From positions 1-12,577 of the forward strand of contig CADBNY010000008.1 in NCBI GenBank assembly GCA_902796215.1: a DNA stretch of 12,577 nucleotides, written 5' to 3'. Shown one piece after another: positions 6,788 through 12,577 of the stretch. The translations under genes were made by a program, and so were the position numbers. The DNA comes from an uncultured Erysipelotrichaceae bacterium. Lineage in GTDB: Bacteria > Bacillota_I > Bacilli_A > RF39 > UBA660. Positions within the stretch are counted from its first letter, which is position 1, and each line of letters opens with the position of its first letter. The notes below the pieces were generated by a model that was given only the letters and a program-made list of their open reading frames with translations, did not search any database and was not told the DNA's origin.

Positions 6788-8383
6788 ATGAATAATAAAA
6801 GAAAACTGAAACTGAAAAAATTTTATTTTCATCCGATTACAGTATTTCTATTTTTAACATTGATAGTGGTCATATTAAGCGGAATATTAAGTCTTTTTCA
6901 AACACAAGCAACATATAATACAATTAATGTAAATACCAAGGAATTAGAACCAACATTAATTACTGTAGAAAATTTATTATCATTTGATGGACTAAAATTT
7001 ATGATAAGCAATGCAGCAAAGAATTTCCTTAGTTTTGGACCATTAGGAATGCTATTAATATCTCTAATAGGAATAACAATAGGAGAAGGAACAGGTTTTT
7101 TTGAAACACTAACAAGAAGACATATTAGCAAAATATCAAAACCAATATTTACCTTTTTAGTAATATTAGTAGCCACAATATCATCTTTAATAAATGAAGT
7201 TGGGTATGCTATCTTAATACCACTAGTAGCTCTAATATACTTTATGAATAATAGAAACCCAATCTTAGGAATTATAACAGCTTATTGTGGAGTATCATTT
7301 GGATATGGAGTATCAATTTTTATTGGATCAATGGAAGTATCTTTAATGAAATATACTAAAGATGCCGCTAGATTAATAGATGAAAATGCTCATATTGCCT
7401 TAAGTTCAAATTTAATATTCATCATAGTAGCCACAATAATTCTTTCTATAATTGGAACAGTAATAATAGAAAAACTTATTGCCCCAAAAATTGGAAAATA
7501 TAAGAAAGAAGAAGAATTTTCAAAAACAGAACAATATAGAGTAATCAATTTAGAAGAAGAAGAACAATTACAAATTGAAAAAGATAAAAATGAAAAAAGA
7601 GGATTAAGACATGCTTTAATTGTGTCTATTATTATGTTACTAATATTTATCTATTCATTAATTCCAAATCTTCCATTCTCTGGGATGCTTTTAGATATGA
7701 AAGAAACAATATATTTAAATCAATTATTTGGAGAAAATTCTTACTTCCAAGATGGATTTACTTACCTAGTATCATTAGTATTTGTTCTAGCAGGTATTGC
7801 TTATGGAATAGGAAGTAAATCAATAAAAAATGATAAAGAAATCATTGAAAGTGCCAGTAAAAAGTTTTCAAATTTAGGAAGTATTTTTATTTTAATGTTT
7901 GTAGTTAGTCAATTTATAGCAATCTTTAGGAAAAGTAATATAGGTATGATTTTAACAATATGGCTCGCTAATTTATTAGGACACTTATCATTAACTGGTA
8001 TACCTTTAATTATAATAACTTTACTATTTATTGCATTATCCAACTTGTTCTTAACATCAAGTGCCAGTAAATGGTTAATATTTTCACCAGTAGTAGTACC
8101 AATGTTTATGCAATCTAATATTTCTCCCCAATTTGCTCAAATTATTATGAGAGCGGGAGATTCTATGACAAAAGGATTTACTCCTTTACTTGCATCATTT
8201 GTAATATATATAGGATATTTAAATATATATAATCTAAATAGTGATAAACCATATAATATTAGGTCATCCTTAAAAATGATAACCCCATATTTCTTACTAA
8301 TATCAGTAACTTGGATCTTATTAATAATAGGATGGTATATCATAGGTTTACCAATAGGACCTGGAGTATATCCAACACTGTGA
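6788..8383 (+). CDS. AbgT-family transporter (p-aminobenzoyl-glutamate / sulfonamide-export type)
   Basis: AbgT-family membrane proteins (E. coli AbgT, Neisseria MtrF, Alcanivorax YdaH) import p-aminobenzoyl-glutamate, a folate breakdown product, or export antimetabolites such as sulfonamides. The 531-residue length is normal (about 500-530). There are hydrophobic segments at about 16-38, 75-100, 118-152, 157-183, 205-232, 273-294, 322-343, 362-388, 392-423 and 497-520. Signatures are INEVGYAILIPLVALIYF (135-152) with NNRNPILGI, and SSASKWLIFSPVVVPMF (424-440) with AGDSMTKGFTPL (456-467). W429, P447, R455 and D458 keep the spacing I recall for the functional W/P/R/D set of YdaH. The Asp usual in the GTLDP-like motif appears as Glu183. 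AAAGGA (6776-6781) precedes the start, 12 bases after the DUF951 stop, so it is probably co-transcribed with parAB. Transport direction and substrate are undetermined. The stop is TGA. Confidence 0.9.
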   Translation: MNNKRKLKLKKFYFHPITVFLFLTLIVVILSGILSLFQTQATYNTINVNTKELEPTLITVENLLSFDGLKFMISNAAKNFLSFGPLGMLLISLIGITIGEGTGFFETLTRRHISKISKPIFTFLVILVATISSLINEVGYAILIPLVALIYFMNNRNPILGIITAYCGVSFGYGVSIFIGSMEVSLMKYTKDAARLIDENAHIALSSNLIFIIVATIILSIIGTVIIEKLIAPKIGKYKKEEEFSKTEQYRVINLEEEEQLQIEKDKNEKRGLRHALIVSIIMLLIFIYSLIPNLPFSGMLLDMKETIYLNQLFGENSYFQDGFTYLVSLVFVLAGIAYGIGSKSIKNDKEIIESASKKFSNLGSIFILMFVVSQFIAIFRKSNIGMILTIWLANLLGHLSLTGIPLIIITLLFIALSNLFLTSSASKWLIFSPVVVPMFMQSNISPQFAQIIMRAGDSMTKGFTPLLASFVIYIGYLNIYNLNSDKPYNIRSSLKMITPYFLLISVTWILLIIGWYIIGLPIGPGVYPTL

Positions 8384-8404
8384 AGAGGAAAAACCTCTTT
8401 TTTT
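8383..8404 (+). terminator. short intrinsic terminator after abgT
   Basis: AAGAGG (8383-8388) and CCTCTT (8394-8399) form a 6-bp stem with an A5 loop, followed by T through 8404. The stem starts on the last base of the abgT TGA stop. It is short but correctly placed at the end of the parA-abgT run and just before a strong promoter. Confidence 0.75.
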
Positions 8405-8407
8405 ATT

Positions 8408-8436
8408 TTGACAAACAATATAAAAAGAAATAAAAT
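8408..8436 (+). promoter_or_regulatory. sigma-A-type promoter of the transglutaminase-like gene
   Basis: A perfect TTGACA (8408-8413) lies 17 bases before TAAAAT (8431-8436), directly after the abgT terminator. Transcription would begin near 8443, so the leader to the ATG at 8465 is only about 22 bases and contains the SD AAAGGAGAG. This promoter rules out a TTG start at 8408. Confidence 0.87.
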
Positions 8437-8464
8437 AGTAAAGAAAAAAAGGAGAGCAAAGATT

Positions 8465-9703
8465 ATGACAATAAAAGATAGAAAAACAAATAAAATATTA
8501 GATGAAATCACAGCAACAATTAAAAATTATATTATGTATACAATATCAGTTTCAAAAAAAGGAGATCCAGAGCTAAAAGAGAAAATACTATTTTTATTAA
8601 CTATACATAATTCTGAGATAATAACAAAAGCTCAAGAAATATATAACAAAAGAAGTTCTTTTGATAAAAAAAGAATAGAAACAGTATTAGATAATTATGT
8701 AGAGGTATTATTAAAAGAATATGAGGAATTTGATTTAGATAATCTAGACGAAGAATTAAATTTAAAAAAATTAGGAATATCAAATATTGCCCATAATTTC
8801 TGGGAAGTTGCTTGTTTTGCTGCAAAAAAAGATTTATCAGAAGATTATCCTCAAATGGCCGAATATCAAAAAGAAATATTAGAAAATTATAAGGAATTAG
8901 CAGAAGAATTAGGTATAAAATCTGGGATAGATTTATCACATTATTTCACATACCTTCTTTGGAATGGTTATTTTTCACCAACAAAAGTACATTCCTATCA
9001 AATAACAGATAGAATAATAGATTATCCGACTTTGGAAGTTTTTGAAGGAAAAGGAGTATGTTTAAACTATGCTTATTTACAAAAGGAGTTTTTAAGAATA
9101 TGTGGCAAAGAAGCAGAAGTAGCTAGTTGTTATTTTTCTCCTAAAAGCATTCTCCAAATAAAAAATAAGCAACTCACTCAAGCAGAAGAAAAAGCCAAAA
9201 ATCTTAGAGCATCAATAGAAAGAAATGCAGATATTTCAATAAAAGGTTTTGTTTCATGGATTTTTCTGCTACCTATCATATTTTCACTAGGTAAATCATT
9301 TGGAAATCATGCCATCACATTAGTTAGAGATGAAAAAAGAGAATTTTATTATGATGCCACAAATCTTTATGTTCTTAAACCAACACAAAATACTAAAGCA
9401 ACAATAATAAATGGAGTAGGAGAATATATACTAAAAAGACATTTATCAATGTATTTAAAATCAAATCCAAGCAAAGAATTATTAGGAATAAATATACAAA
9501 ATATTTTACTAAAAGGAAATAATAGTTTTATAGGATATACACTAGAAGAAACAAATGAAACTATGGAAAGAATATTTGGTGAGATAAACAATAATAGAGG
9601 TTTGATTGATGAAGCTTATGAAAAAATAAGACCAACAATTTTAAGACAAGAACAGGCAATCTCAGAAAATAAGCCAGCTCTTCAAAAGAAAAAAATTAAA
9701 TGA
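8465..9703 (+). CDS. transglutaminase-like (cysteine protease fold) protein of unknown role
   Basis: The 412-residue product appears to contain a transglutaminase-like core. GKGVCLNYAYLQKEFLRICG (195-214) resembles the GVCxGYA...LLRxxG signature around the nucleophilic cysteine. GNHAITLV (280-287) supplies the histidine and YYDATN (295-300) the aspartate, giving a putative C199-H282-D297 triad. The first 190 residues are helical and charged with no recognised domain. There is no signal peptide, so the protein is probably cytoplasmic. Between the Cys and His motifs lies a very hydrophobic stretch, WIFLLPIIFSL (265-275), which could be a membrane-contacting insertion. The C-terminus after 380 is basic and may be flexible. 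The start is the ATG at 8465 with AAAGGAGAG (8448-8456) ahead. The gene has its own promoter and terminator, so it is a single-gene unit between abgT and ychF. Transglutaminase-fold proteins include proteases, peptidases and transamidases; the substrate cannot be inferred. Confidence 0.75.
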   Translation: MTIKDRKTNKILDEITATIKNYIMYTISVSKKGDPELKEKILFLLTIHNSEIITKAQEIYNKRSSFDKKRIETVLDNYVEVLLKEYEEFDLDNLDEELNLKKLGISNIAHNFWEVACFAAKKDLSEDYPQMAEYQKEILENYKELAEELGIKSGIDLSHYFTYLLWNGYFSPTKVHSYQITDRIIDYPTLEVFEGKGVCLNYAYLQKEFLRICGKEAEVASCYFSPKSILQIKNKQLTQAEEKAKNLRASIERNADISIKGFVSWIFLLPIIFSLGKSFGNHAITLVRDEKREFYYDATNLYVLKPTQNTKATIINGVGEYILKRHLSMYLKSNPSKELLGINIQNILLKGNNSFIGYTLEETNETMERIFGEINNNRGLIDEAYEKIRPTILRQEQAISENKPALQKKKIK

Positions 9704-9730
9704 TTTATCTCAATGATAAGTCATTTTTTT
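9698..9730 (+). terminator. intrinsic terminator after the transglutaminase-like gene
   Basis: Bases 9698-9709 pair with 9715-9726 in a 12-bp stem containing one G-U pair. The loop is TCAAT and the T run extends through 9730. The left arm includes the TGA stop codon (9701-9703). Confidence 0.88.
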
Positions 9731-9758
9731 TATCAAAAAAGTAAAATCAATAGAAAAC

Positions 9759-9802
9759 TTAAAAATATTTTAATAGAACTTTATAATAAAATAATGTATA
9801 AT
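9759..9802 (+). promoter_or_regulatory. promoter region of ychF (two overlapping candidates)
   Basis: Two TATAAT boxes occur. The one at 9782-9787 has TTAAAA (9759-9764) 17 bases upstream, matching the -35 consensus at 4 of 6 positions. The one at 9797-9802 has a poorer partner, TAGAAC (9774-9779), also at 17 bases. One of them must drive ychF because a terminator lies just upstream; I favour the first on its -35 match. The SD AGAGGG is at 9813-9818. Confidence 0.6.
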
Positions 9803-9823
9803 ATAGAAGAAAAGAGGGATATT

Positions 9824-10924
9824 ATGAGTTTAACAGCAGGAATTGTAGGATTACCAAATGTCGGAAAATCGACTTTATTTAATGCAATTACAAATCAAAA
9901 AATTTTAGCAGAAAATTATCCTTTTGCTACAATTGAACCAAATGTTGGAATAGTAACTGTACCAGATGAAAGAATGACAAAATTAAAAGAAATGTATGAA
10001 CCTGAAAGATTTATACCAACAGCCTATGAATTTACAGATATTGCCGGATTAGTAAAAGGAGCAAGTAAAGGAGAAGGTTTAGGAAATAAATTCTTATCTC
10101 ATATTAGAGAAACAGATGCTATTGTAGAAGTAGTAAGATGCTTTGATGATGGAAAAATAATTCATGTAGATGGAGAAATAAATCCAATTAGAGATATTGA
10201 AACAATCAATTTAGAATTAGCAATTGCTGATTTAGATATTATTAACAGTAGATTAGAACGTGTTTCAAAAAAAGCAAGAACAACAAAAGATAAAAATGAT
10301 ATTTTAGAAAAAGAAATATTAGAAAAATGTAAAAAGACATTAGAAGAAGAAAAACCATTACGACAATTAGAATTAACAGAAGAAGAAAAGAAAATAATAA
10401 AGTCATATAGTTTTTTAACTTTAAAACCAATTATTTATTTAGCAAACATAAAAGAAAGTGAATTAGATAATCCAGATAATGAGTATGTTCAAAAAGTAAA
10501 AGAATATGCCAAGAAAGAAAATGCAAGAGTAGTAAGCCTATGTGCAAAAGTAGAAGAAGAATTAAGTGAATTATCACCAAAAGATAAAAAAGAAATGCTA
10601 GAAGGATTAGGACTAGACGGAAGTGGTTTAGACAAATTAATTAAAGCAACTTATGATATTCTAGGTTTAGAAACATATTTCACAGTAGGAAAAGATGAAG
10701 TAAGGGCTTGGACTTTTAGAAAAGGAATGAATGCTAAACAATGTGCAGGAATTATACACACAGATTTTGAAAAAGGATTTATTAGAGCTGAAGTAATATC
10801 TTATGAAGACCTAATAAAATACGGAAGTGAATTAAAAGTAAGAGAAGCAGGAAAGGCTAGAGTTGAAGGAAAAGATTATTTAATGCAAGATGGGGATATC
10901 TGTCACTTTAGATTTAATGTTTAA
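9824..10924 (+). CDS. ychF: redox-regulated ribosome-binding ATPase YchF (Obg-like, OLA1 family)
   Basis: YchF/OLA1 is an Obg-related P-loop protein that prefers ATP to GTP, binds ribosomes and influences stress responses and translation of selected messages. From the ATG at 9824 it has 366 residues, the length of B. subtilis YchF. The P-loop GLPNVGKST is at 9-17 and DIAGLVKGASKGEGLGNKFL at 72-91. The G4 position reads NIKE (208-211) rather than NKxD, as in ATP-preferring YchF proteins. A coiled-coil helical insert lies at about 130-190. A C-terminal TGS domain (about 285-365) includes YFTVGKDEVRAWTFRKG and ends in GDICHFRFNV. The frame extends upstream to an ATG at 9713, but that codon sits in the preceding terminator, upstream of the promoter, so 9824 with SD AGAGGG is the start. 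The stop overlaps the next start by one base (TAATG). Confidence 0.97.
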   Translation: MSLTAGIVGLPNVGKSTLFNAITNQKILAENYPFATIEPNVGIVTVPDERMTKLKEMYEPERFIPTAYEFTDIAGLVKGASKGEGLGNKFLSHIRETDAIVEVVRCFDDGKIIHVDGEINPIRDIETINLELAIADLDIINSRLERVSKKARTTKDKNDILEKEILEKCKKTLEEEKPLRQLELTEEEKKIIKSYSFLTLKPIIYLANIKESELDNPDNEYVQKVKEYAKKENARVVSLCAKVEEELSELSPKDKKEMLEGLGLDGSGLDKLIKATYDILGLETYFTVGKDEVRAWTFRKGMNAKQCAGIIHTDFEKGFIRAEVISYEDLIKYGSELKVREAGKARVEGKDYLMQDGDICHFRFNV

Positions 10925-11694
10925 TGGAAAGTAAAATAGTAATATTTGAAACCAATAAATTAGATGGAAAAATGTCTAAAAATCCTAAATTTTATCCAAA
11001 AAATATTAGTGAAAAAGAAAGATATAGTAAATTTTATGAAGATAGAATAAATCTAGGAAAAAAATTAGGGATAGATGGTAATCACATATTTAAATCCAGA
11101 CAAAAAGGTTTAAGTTCAGTTGAATATCCAAATGGTAAATATATTTTATTAAATGAAAAACATATGACAAAAAAAGATTATTATTTAGAAGATTTACCAG
11201 CAGATATTTTAATAATATCTTCCAAATATCCTAAAATAATAGTTGGAAATCCACAAGCTGACTGCCCAATATTAATTTGTGAAGATCGAAAGAAAGGTTA
11301 TACAGCATTATCTCATTGCGGTTCTATTTATATTAATAGAAAATTACCAATAGATACTATTAAAGCTTTACTTGATTGTTGTAATAGTGATATCAAAGAC
11401 ATTTATGTTTATATTGGTAGTTCAATAAAAAAAGAATCATATATTTATGACAAATATCCAAAATGGGCAACAAATAAAGATTTATGGAAAAACTATATAA
11501 CAAAAGAATCAGATGGTTATCATATTGACTTAGTAGGAGCAATAGAAAAACAGTTACATGATGTTGGTATAACAAATATTGAAATATCTCCTATAGATAC
11601 AGCAAAAAATCCTAATTATTATTCTCACACGAATGAAAAGAAAGGCCTTCAAAAAGAAGGCGGCCAGAATTTTGTTGGATTTTATTACAAATAA
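10924..11694 (+). CDS. divergent laccase-domain protein (PgeF/YfiH/YlmD, 'polyphenol oxidase' family)
   Basis: PgeF/YfiH-family proteins were named multicopper polyphenol oxidoreductases, but studied members act on purine nucleosides (adenosine deaminase or phosphorylase) or edit peptidoglycan precursors, through a metal site of two His and one Cys. This 256-residue protein has the family layout. A KERYSKFYEDRINLGKKLGI helix (31-50) stands where the 'vreNR..l...LG' helix lies. QADCPILICED (111-121) matches the ADCxPIL motif with Cys114, and ALSHCGSIY (128-136) stands for the HAGWRG motif with His131. IDLVGAIEKQLHDVGITNI (201-219) and a C-terminal NPNYYSH segment (230-236) replace the usual FFSYRRD. 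It is unusual at three motifs: the QVHG motif reads RQKG, with Lys61 where the first metal-ligand His is expected; the WRG of HAGWRG is lost; and the GPxIxxCCYEV region reads GSSIKKESYIY. The activity may be altered or absent. It is translationally coupled to ychF. Confidence 0.75.
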   Translation: MESKIVIFETNKLDGKMSKNPKFYPKNISEKERYSKFYEDRINLGKKLGIDGNHIFKSRQKGLSSVEYPNGKYILLNEKHMTKKDYYLEDLPADILIISSKYPKIIVGNPQADCPILICEDRKKGYTALSHCGSIYINRKLPIDTIKALLDCCNSDIKDIYVYIGSSIKKESYIYDKYPKWATNKDLWKNYITKESDGYHIDLVGAIEKQLHDVGITNIEISPIDTAKNPNYYSHTNEKKGLQKEGGQNFVGFYYK

Positions 11695-11723
11695 AAAAGA
11701 GAATTTTTCTCTTTTATTTTTTT
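11695..11723. terminator. bidirectional terminator between convergent genes
   Basis: AAAAGAGAA (11695-11703) and TTCTCTTTT (11707-11715) form a 9-bp stem with a TTT loop. On the plus strand a T run extends to 11723. On the minus strand the hairpin is followed by T residues opposite 11698-11693. It directly follows the laccase-domain gene stop and contains the stop codon of the minus-strand gene, so it can serve both. Confidence 0.85.
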
Positions 11724-12433
11724 GATATTTTATATTCTTTGCTAAAAGACTCAATAATATCTTTTTCAAACGACTCAATATCTTTATAACCATAAGTATA
11801 TTCAGAATTGTCTGAAGTAAGATAGAATTTAGATCCTTCAACACTTCCATTATCTAATTGGAAAATTAAAGACCCAAATTGTTTCTTTAGATTTTCATAT
11901 TTTATAGGTACATATACAACTTGTTTATCTTCGCCAAAAGTTGTTTGATAAGTTGTTTTATATAAAACATAAACCAAATTTTTAACATCTTTCTTTTTAT
12001 TATAAACAAGATATATTTTTTGTCGCTTTGGATTCATATCTAATCGATATCTTTTTAAATTATCATCATTTTTTTCAATAGTAAAATAAGCTTTATTATC
12101 AAAATCTCCAAAATCTTCATTACTAAATTGATTTACATTATTGTAATAATTTCCTTTTATATTAGAATATACCCCAAAACCAATCAATCCAAATACTATA
12201 AGAAATAAAATTACCCCTACAGCATAACTAACAATCATAAAAGAACCAATATATTTAAAAGGAGTTTTTAATTCATTTAAACTAAATTGCTCAGCCATAT
12301 TGGCTACATCTAATTTTTCATCTCTTTCAATTTCAAAACTTCTTTTACAATATGAACATTTGCAACTCTTATCATTTTCCCCAAACTCTAAATCTGCTCC
12401 ACAATTTGGACATTTTTTTTCTATTAATCTCAC
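11714..12433 (-). CDS. zinc-ribbon membrane protein with extracytoplasmic C-terminal domain
   Basis: I recognise the architecture but not a named family. From a GTG start at 12433 the product has 239 residues. An N-terminal zinc ribbon, CPNCG (8-12) with CKCSYC (24-29), supplies CxxC pairs C8/C11 and C26/C29. A charged linker follows, then one hydrophobic segment at about 64-89 (SFMIVSYAVGVILFLIVFGL). The remaining 150 polar, Tyr/Asn/Lys-rich residues would lie outside the cell if the zinc ribbon is cytoplasmic. The frame is open upstream to an ATG at 12541, but those 36 codons run through the promoter and inverted repeats. GAGGTG (12446-12441) sits 7 bases before the GTG, supporting the shorter form. 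Similar zinc-ribbon-plus-TM proteins are common and uncharacterised in Firmicutes. It converges on the ychF-laccase pair and is probably a separate single-gene unit. Confidence 0.75.
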   Translation of the reverse strand: MRLIEKKCPNCGADLEFGENDKSCKCSYCKRSFEIERDEKLDVANMAEQFSLNELKTPFKYIGSFMIVSYAVGVILFLIVFGLIGFGVYSNIKGNYYNNVNQFSNEDFGDFDNKAYFTIEKNDDNLKRYRLDMNPKRQKIYLVYNKKKDVKNLVYVLYKTTYQTTFGEDKQVVYVPIKYENLKKQFGSLIFQLDNGSVEGSKFYLTSDNSEYTYGYKDIESFEKDIIESFSKEYKISKK

Positions 12434-12452
12434 AAGAATACACCTCACAAAA

Positions 12453-12481
12453 ATTATATCACGTATAATACTGATTAGTAA
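12453..12481 (-). promoter_or_regulatory. extended -10 promoter of the zinc-ribbon gene
   Basis: Reading the minus strand, TGATATAAT (12461-12453) is a consensus TATAAT with the extended -10 TGn. The -35 position 17 bases upstream reads TTACTA (12481-12476), which is weak. The predicted start near 12446 leaves a very short leader that begins at the SD GAGGTG. The -35 region overlaps one arm of the inverted repeat at 12476-12522. Confidence 0.65.
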
Positions 12482-12522
12482 ATGAATGAGGTTTAATAAT
12501 TTGATTATTTCATCATTTACTA
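12476..12522. repeat. inverted repeat upstream of the zinc-ribbon gene promoter
   Basis: The left arm TAGTAAATGAATGA (12476-12489) pairs with the right arm TCATCATTTACTA (12510-12522), giving 13 pairs with one bulged A. Inside, AATAA (12495-12499) pairs with TTATT (12505-12509) around a TTTGA loop. No T run follows on either strand, so it does not look like a terminator. Its left arm covers the -35 region of the minus-strand promoter, which would suit an operator. Confidence 0.6.
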
Positions 12523-12528
12523 TATAAT

Positions 12529-12562
12529 ATTTTTTATTCATTTTATAAAATGAATAAAAAAT
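12529..12562. repeat. perfect 34-bp A/T palindrome at the window edge
   Basis: Bases 12529-12545 are exactly complementary to 12546-12562 with no loop, centred on TTTTATAAAA. The arms are T-rich first and A-rich after on both strands, so the U tract that a terminator needs is not placed after the stem in either direction. The only sequence beyond it is 15 bases with an isolated TCGCGA. I can assign no function. Confidence 0.75.
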
Positions 12563-12577
12563 TCGCGATTGAGTTTA

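Noticed and set aside
8408..8464. A 19-codon N-terminal extension of the transglutaminase-like gene starting at TTG 8408
   Set aside because: The TTG is the first half of a perfect TTGACA -35 box, and a clear SD precedes the ATG at 8465.
9713..9823. A 37-codon N-terminal extension of ychF starting at ATG 9713
   Set aside because: That codon lies in the loop of the preceding terminator and upstream of the promoter; the YchF family begins right at the MSLTAGIVGLPNVGKST start at 9824.
11645..11661. GC-rich hairpin (GCCTTC / GAAGGC, A5 loop) near the 3' end of the laccase-domain gene
   Set aside because: It lies inside the coding sequence and is not followed by a T run; the true terminator is at 11695-11723.
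12434..12541. ATG start at 12541 for the minus-strand zinc-ribbon gene
   Set aside because: The extra 36 codons cover the promoter and inverted repeats; the GTG at 12433 has a well-spaced GAGGTG.
1..12577. parS sites, Noc-binding sites, DnaA-box clusters or an origin of replication
   Set aside because: The gene neighbourhood makes them plausible, but reading both strands I saw no close match to the TGTTTCACGTGAAACA or ATTTCCCGGGAAAT palindromes and no cluster of TTATCCACA-like boxes. The CACGT at 12460-12465 lacks the flanking palindrome.
1..12577. Reassigned genetic code (TGA as Trp), suggested by the Mollicutes-like base composition
   Set aside because: The abgT gene and the transglutaminase-like gene both end in TGA at the expected family or terminator-linked end, and Trp is encoded by TGG throughout.
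1..12577. Mobile elements, CRISPR arrays, tRNA or rRNA genes, riboswitches
   Set aside because: No transposase or integrase motifs, no spaced direct repeats and no cloverleaf-like segment were found; the intergenic gaps are all under about 210 bases and are mostly accounted for by promoters and terminators.

Overview
The window is a 12.6 kb piece of a very AT-rich, low-GC Gram-positive-type chromosome (Firmicutes/Bacilli or a relative on the Mollicutes side, probably uncultured). This is inferred from the gene content (mnmG-rsmG-noc-parA-parB, a DUF951 protein, ychF), the AGGAGG-type ribosome binding sites, sigma-A-like promoters and the A-rich coding strand. TGA serves as a stop codon in at least two genes, so the Mycoplasma/Spiroplasma code in which TGA is Trp does not apply. 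The mnmG-rsmG-noc-parAB block usually lies beside the replication origin in Firmicutes, but no origin, DnaA-box cluster, parS site or Noc-binding site was seen here. The species cannot be named from the sequence.

Layout. 1-1056: 3' part of mnmG, overlapping rsmG (1049-1699). 1783-3141: a Noc-type ParB paralogue with its own consensus promoter and a strong terminator. 3322-3888: an unrecognised single-pass membrane protein with an exported cysteine-containing domain and codon use unlike its neighbours, followed by a terminator. 4097-8383: a compact run of parA, parB, an MscS-type channel, a DUF951 zinc-binding-type protein and an AbgT-family transporter, overlapping or separated by at most 12 bases, ending in a small terminator. 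8465-9703: a transglutaminase-like protein of unknown role with its own promoter and terminator. 9824-11694: ychF followed with a one-base overlap by a divergent laccase-domain (PgeF/YfiH-like) protein. 11714-12433, minus strand: a zinc-ribbon membrane protein, converging on a shared bidirectional terminator. 12434-12577: its promoter region and two inverted repeats, one a perfect 34-bp palindrome.

How it fits together. MnmG and RsmG modify tRNA and 16S rRNA. Noc, ParA and ParB act in chromosome segregation and placement of cell division. MscS protects against osmotic downshock. YchF is a ribosome-associated ATPase. The backbone is conserved housekeeping. The unusual parts are the genes inserted between backbone members (the 188-residue protein, AbgT, the transglutaminase-like protein), a Noc with a rebuilt architecture (no N-terminal membrane helix, about 195 residues of disordered-looking linker), and a laccase-domain protein that seems to have lost a conserved metal-ligand position. 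No mobile element, CRISPR array, tRNA, rRNA or riboswitch was found. Nothing here amounts to a clearly new multi-gene system; the best leads are single proteins.
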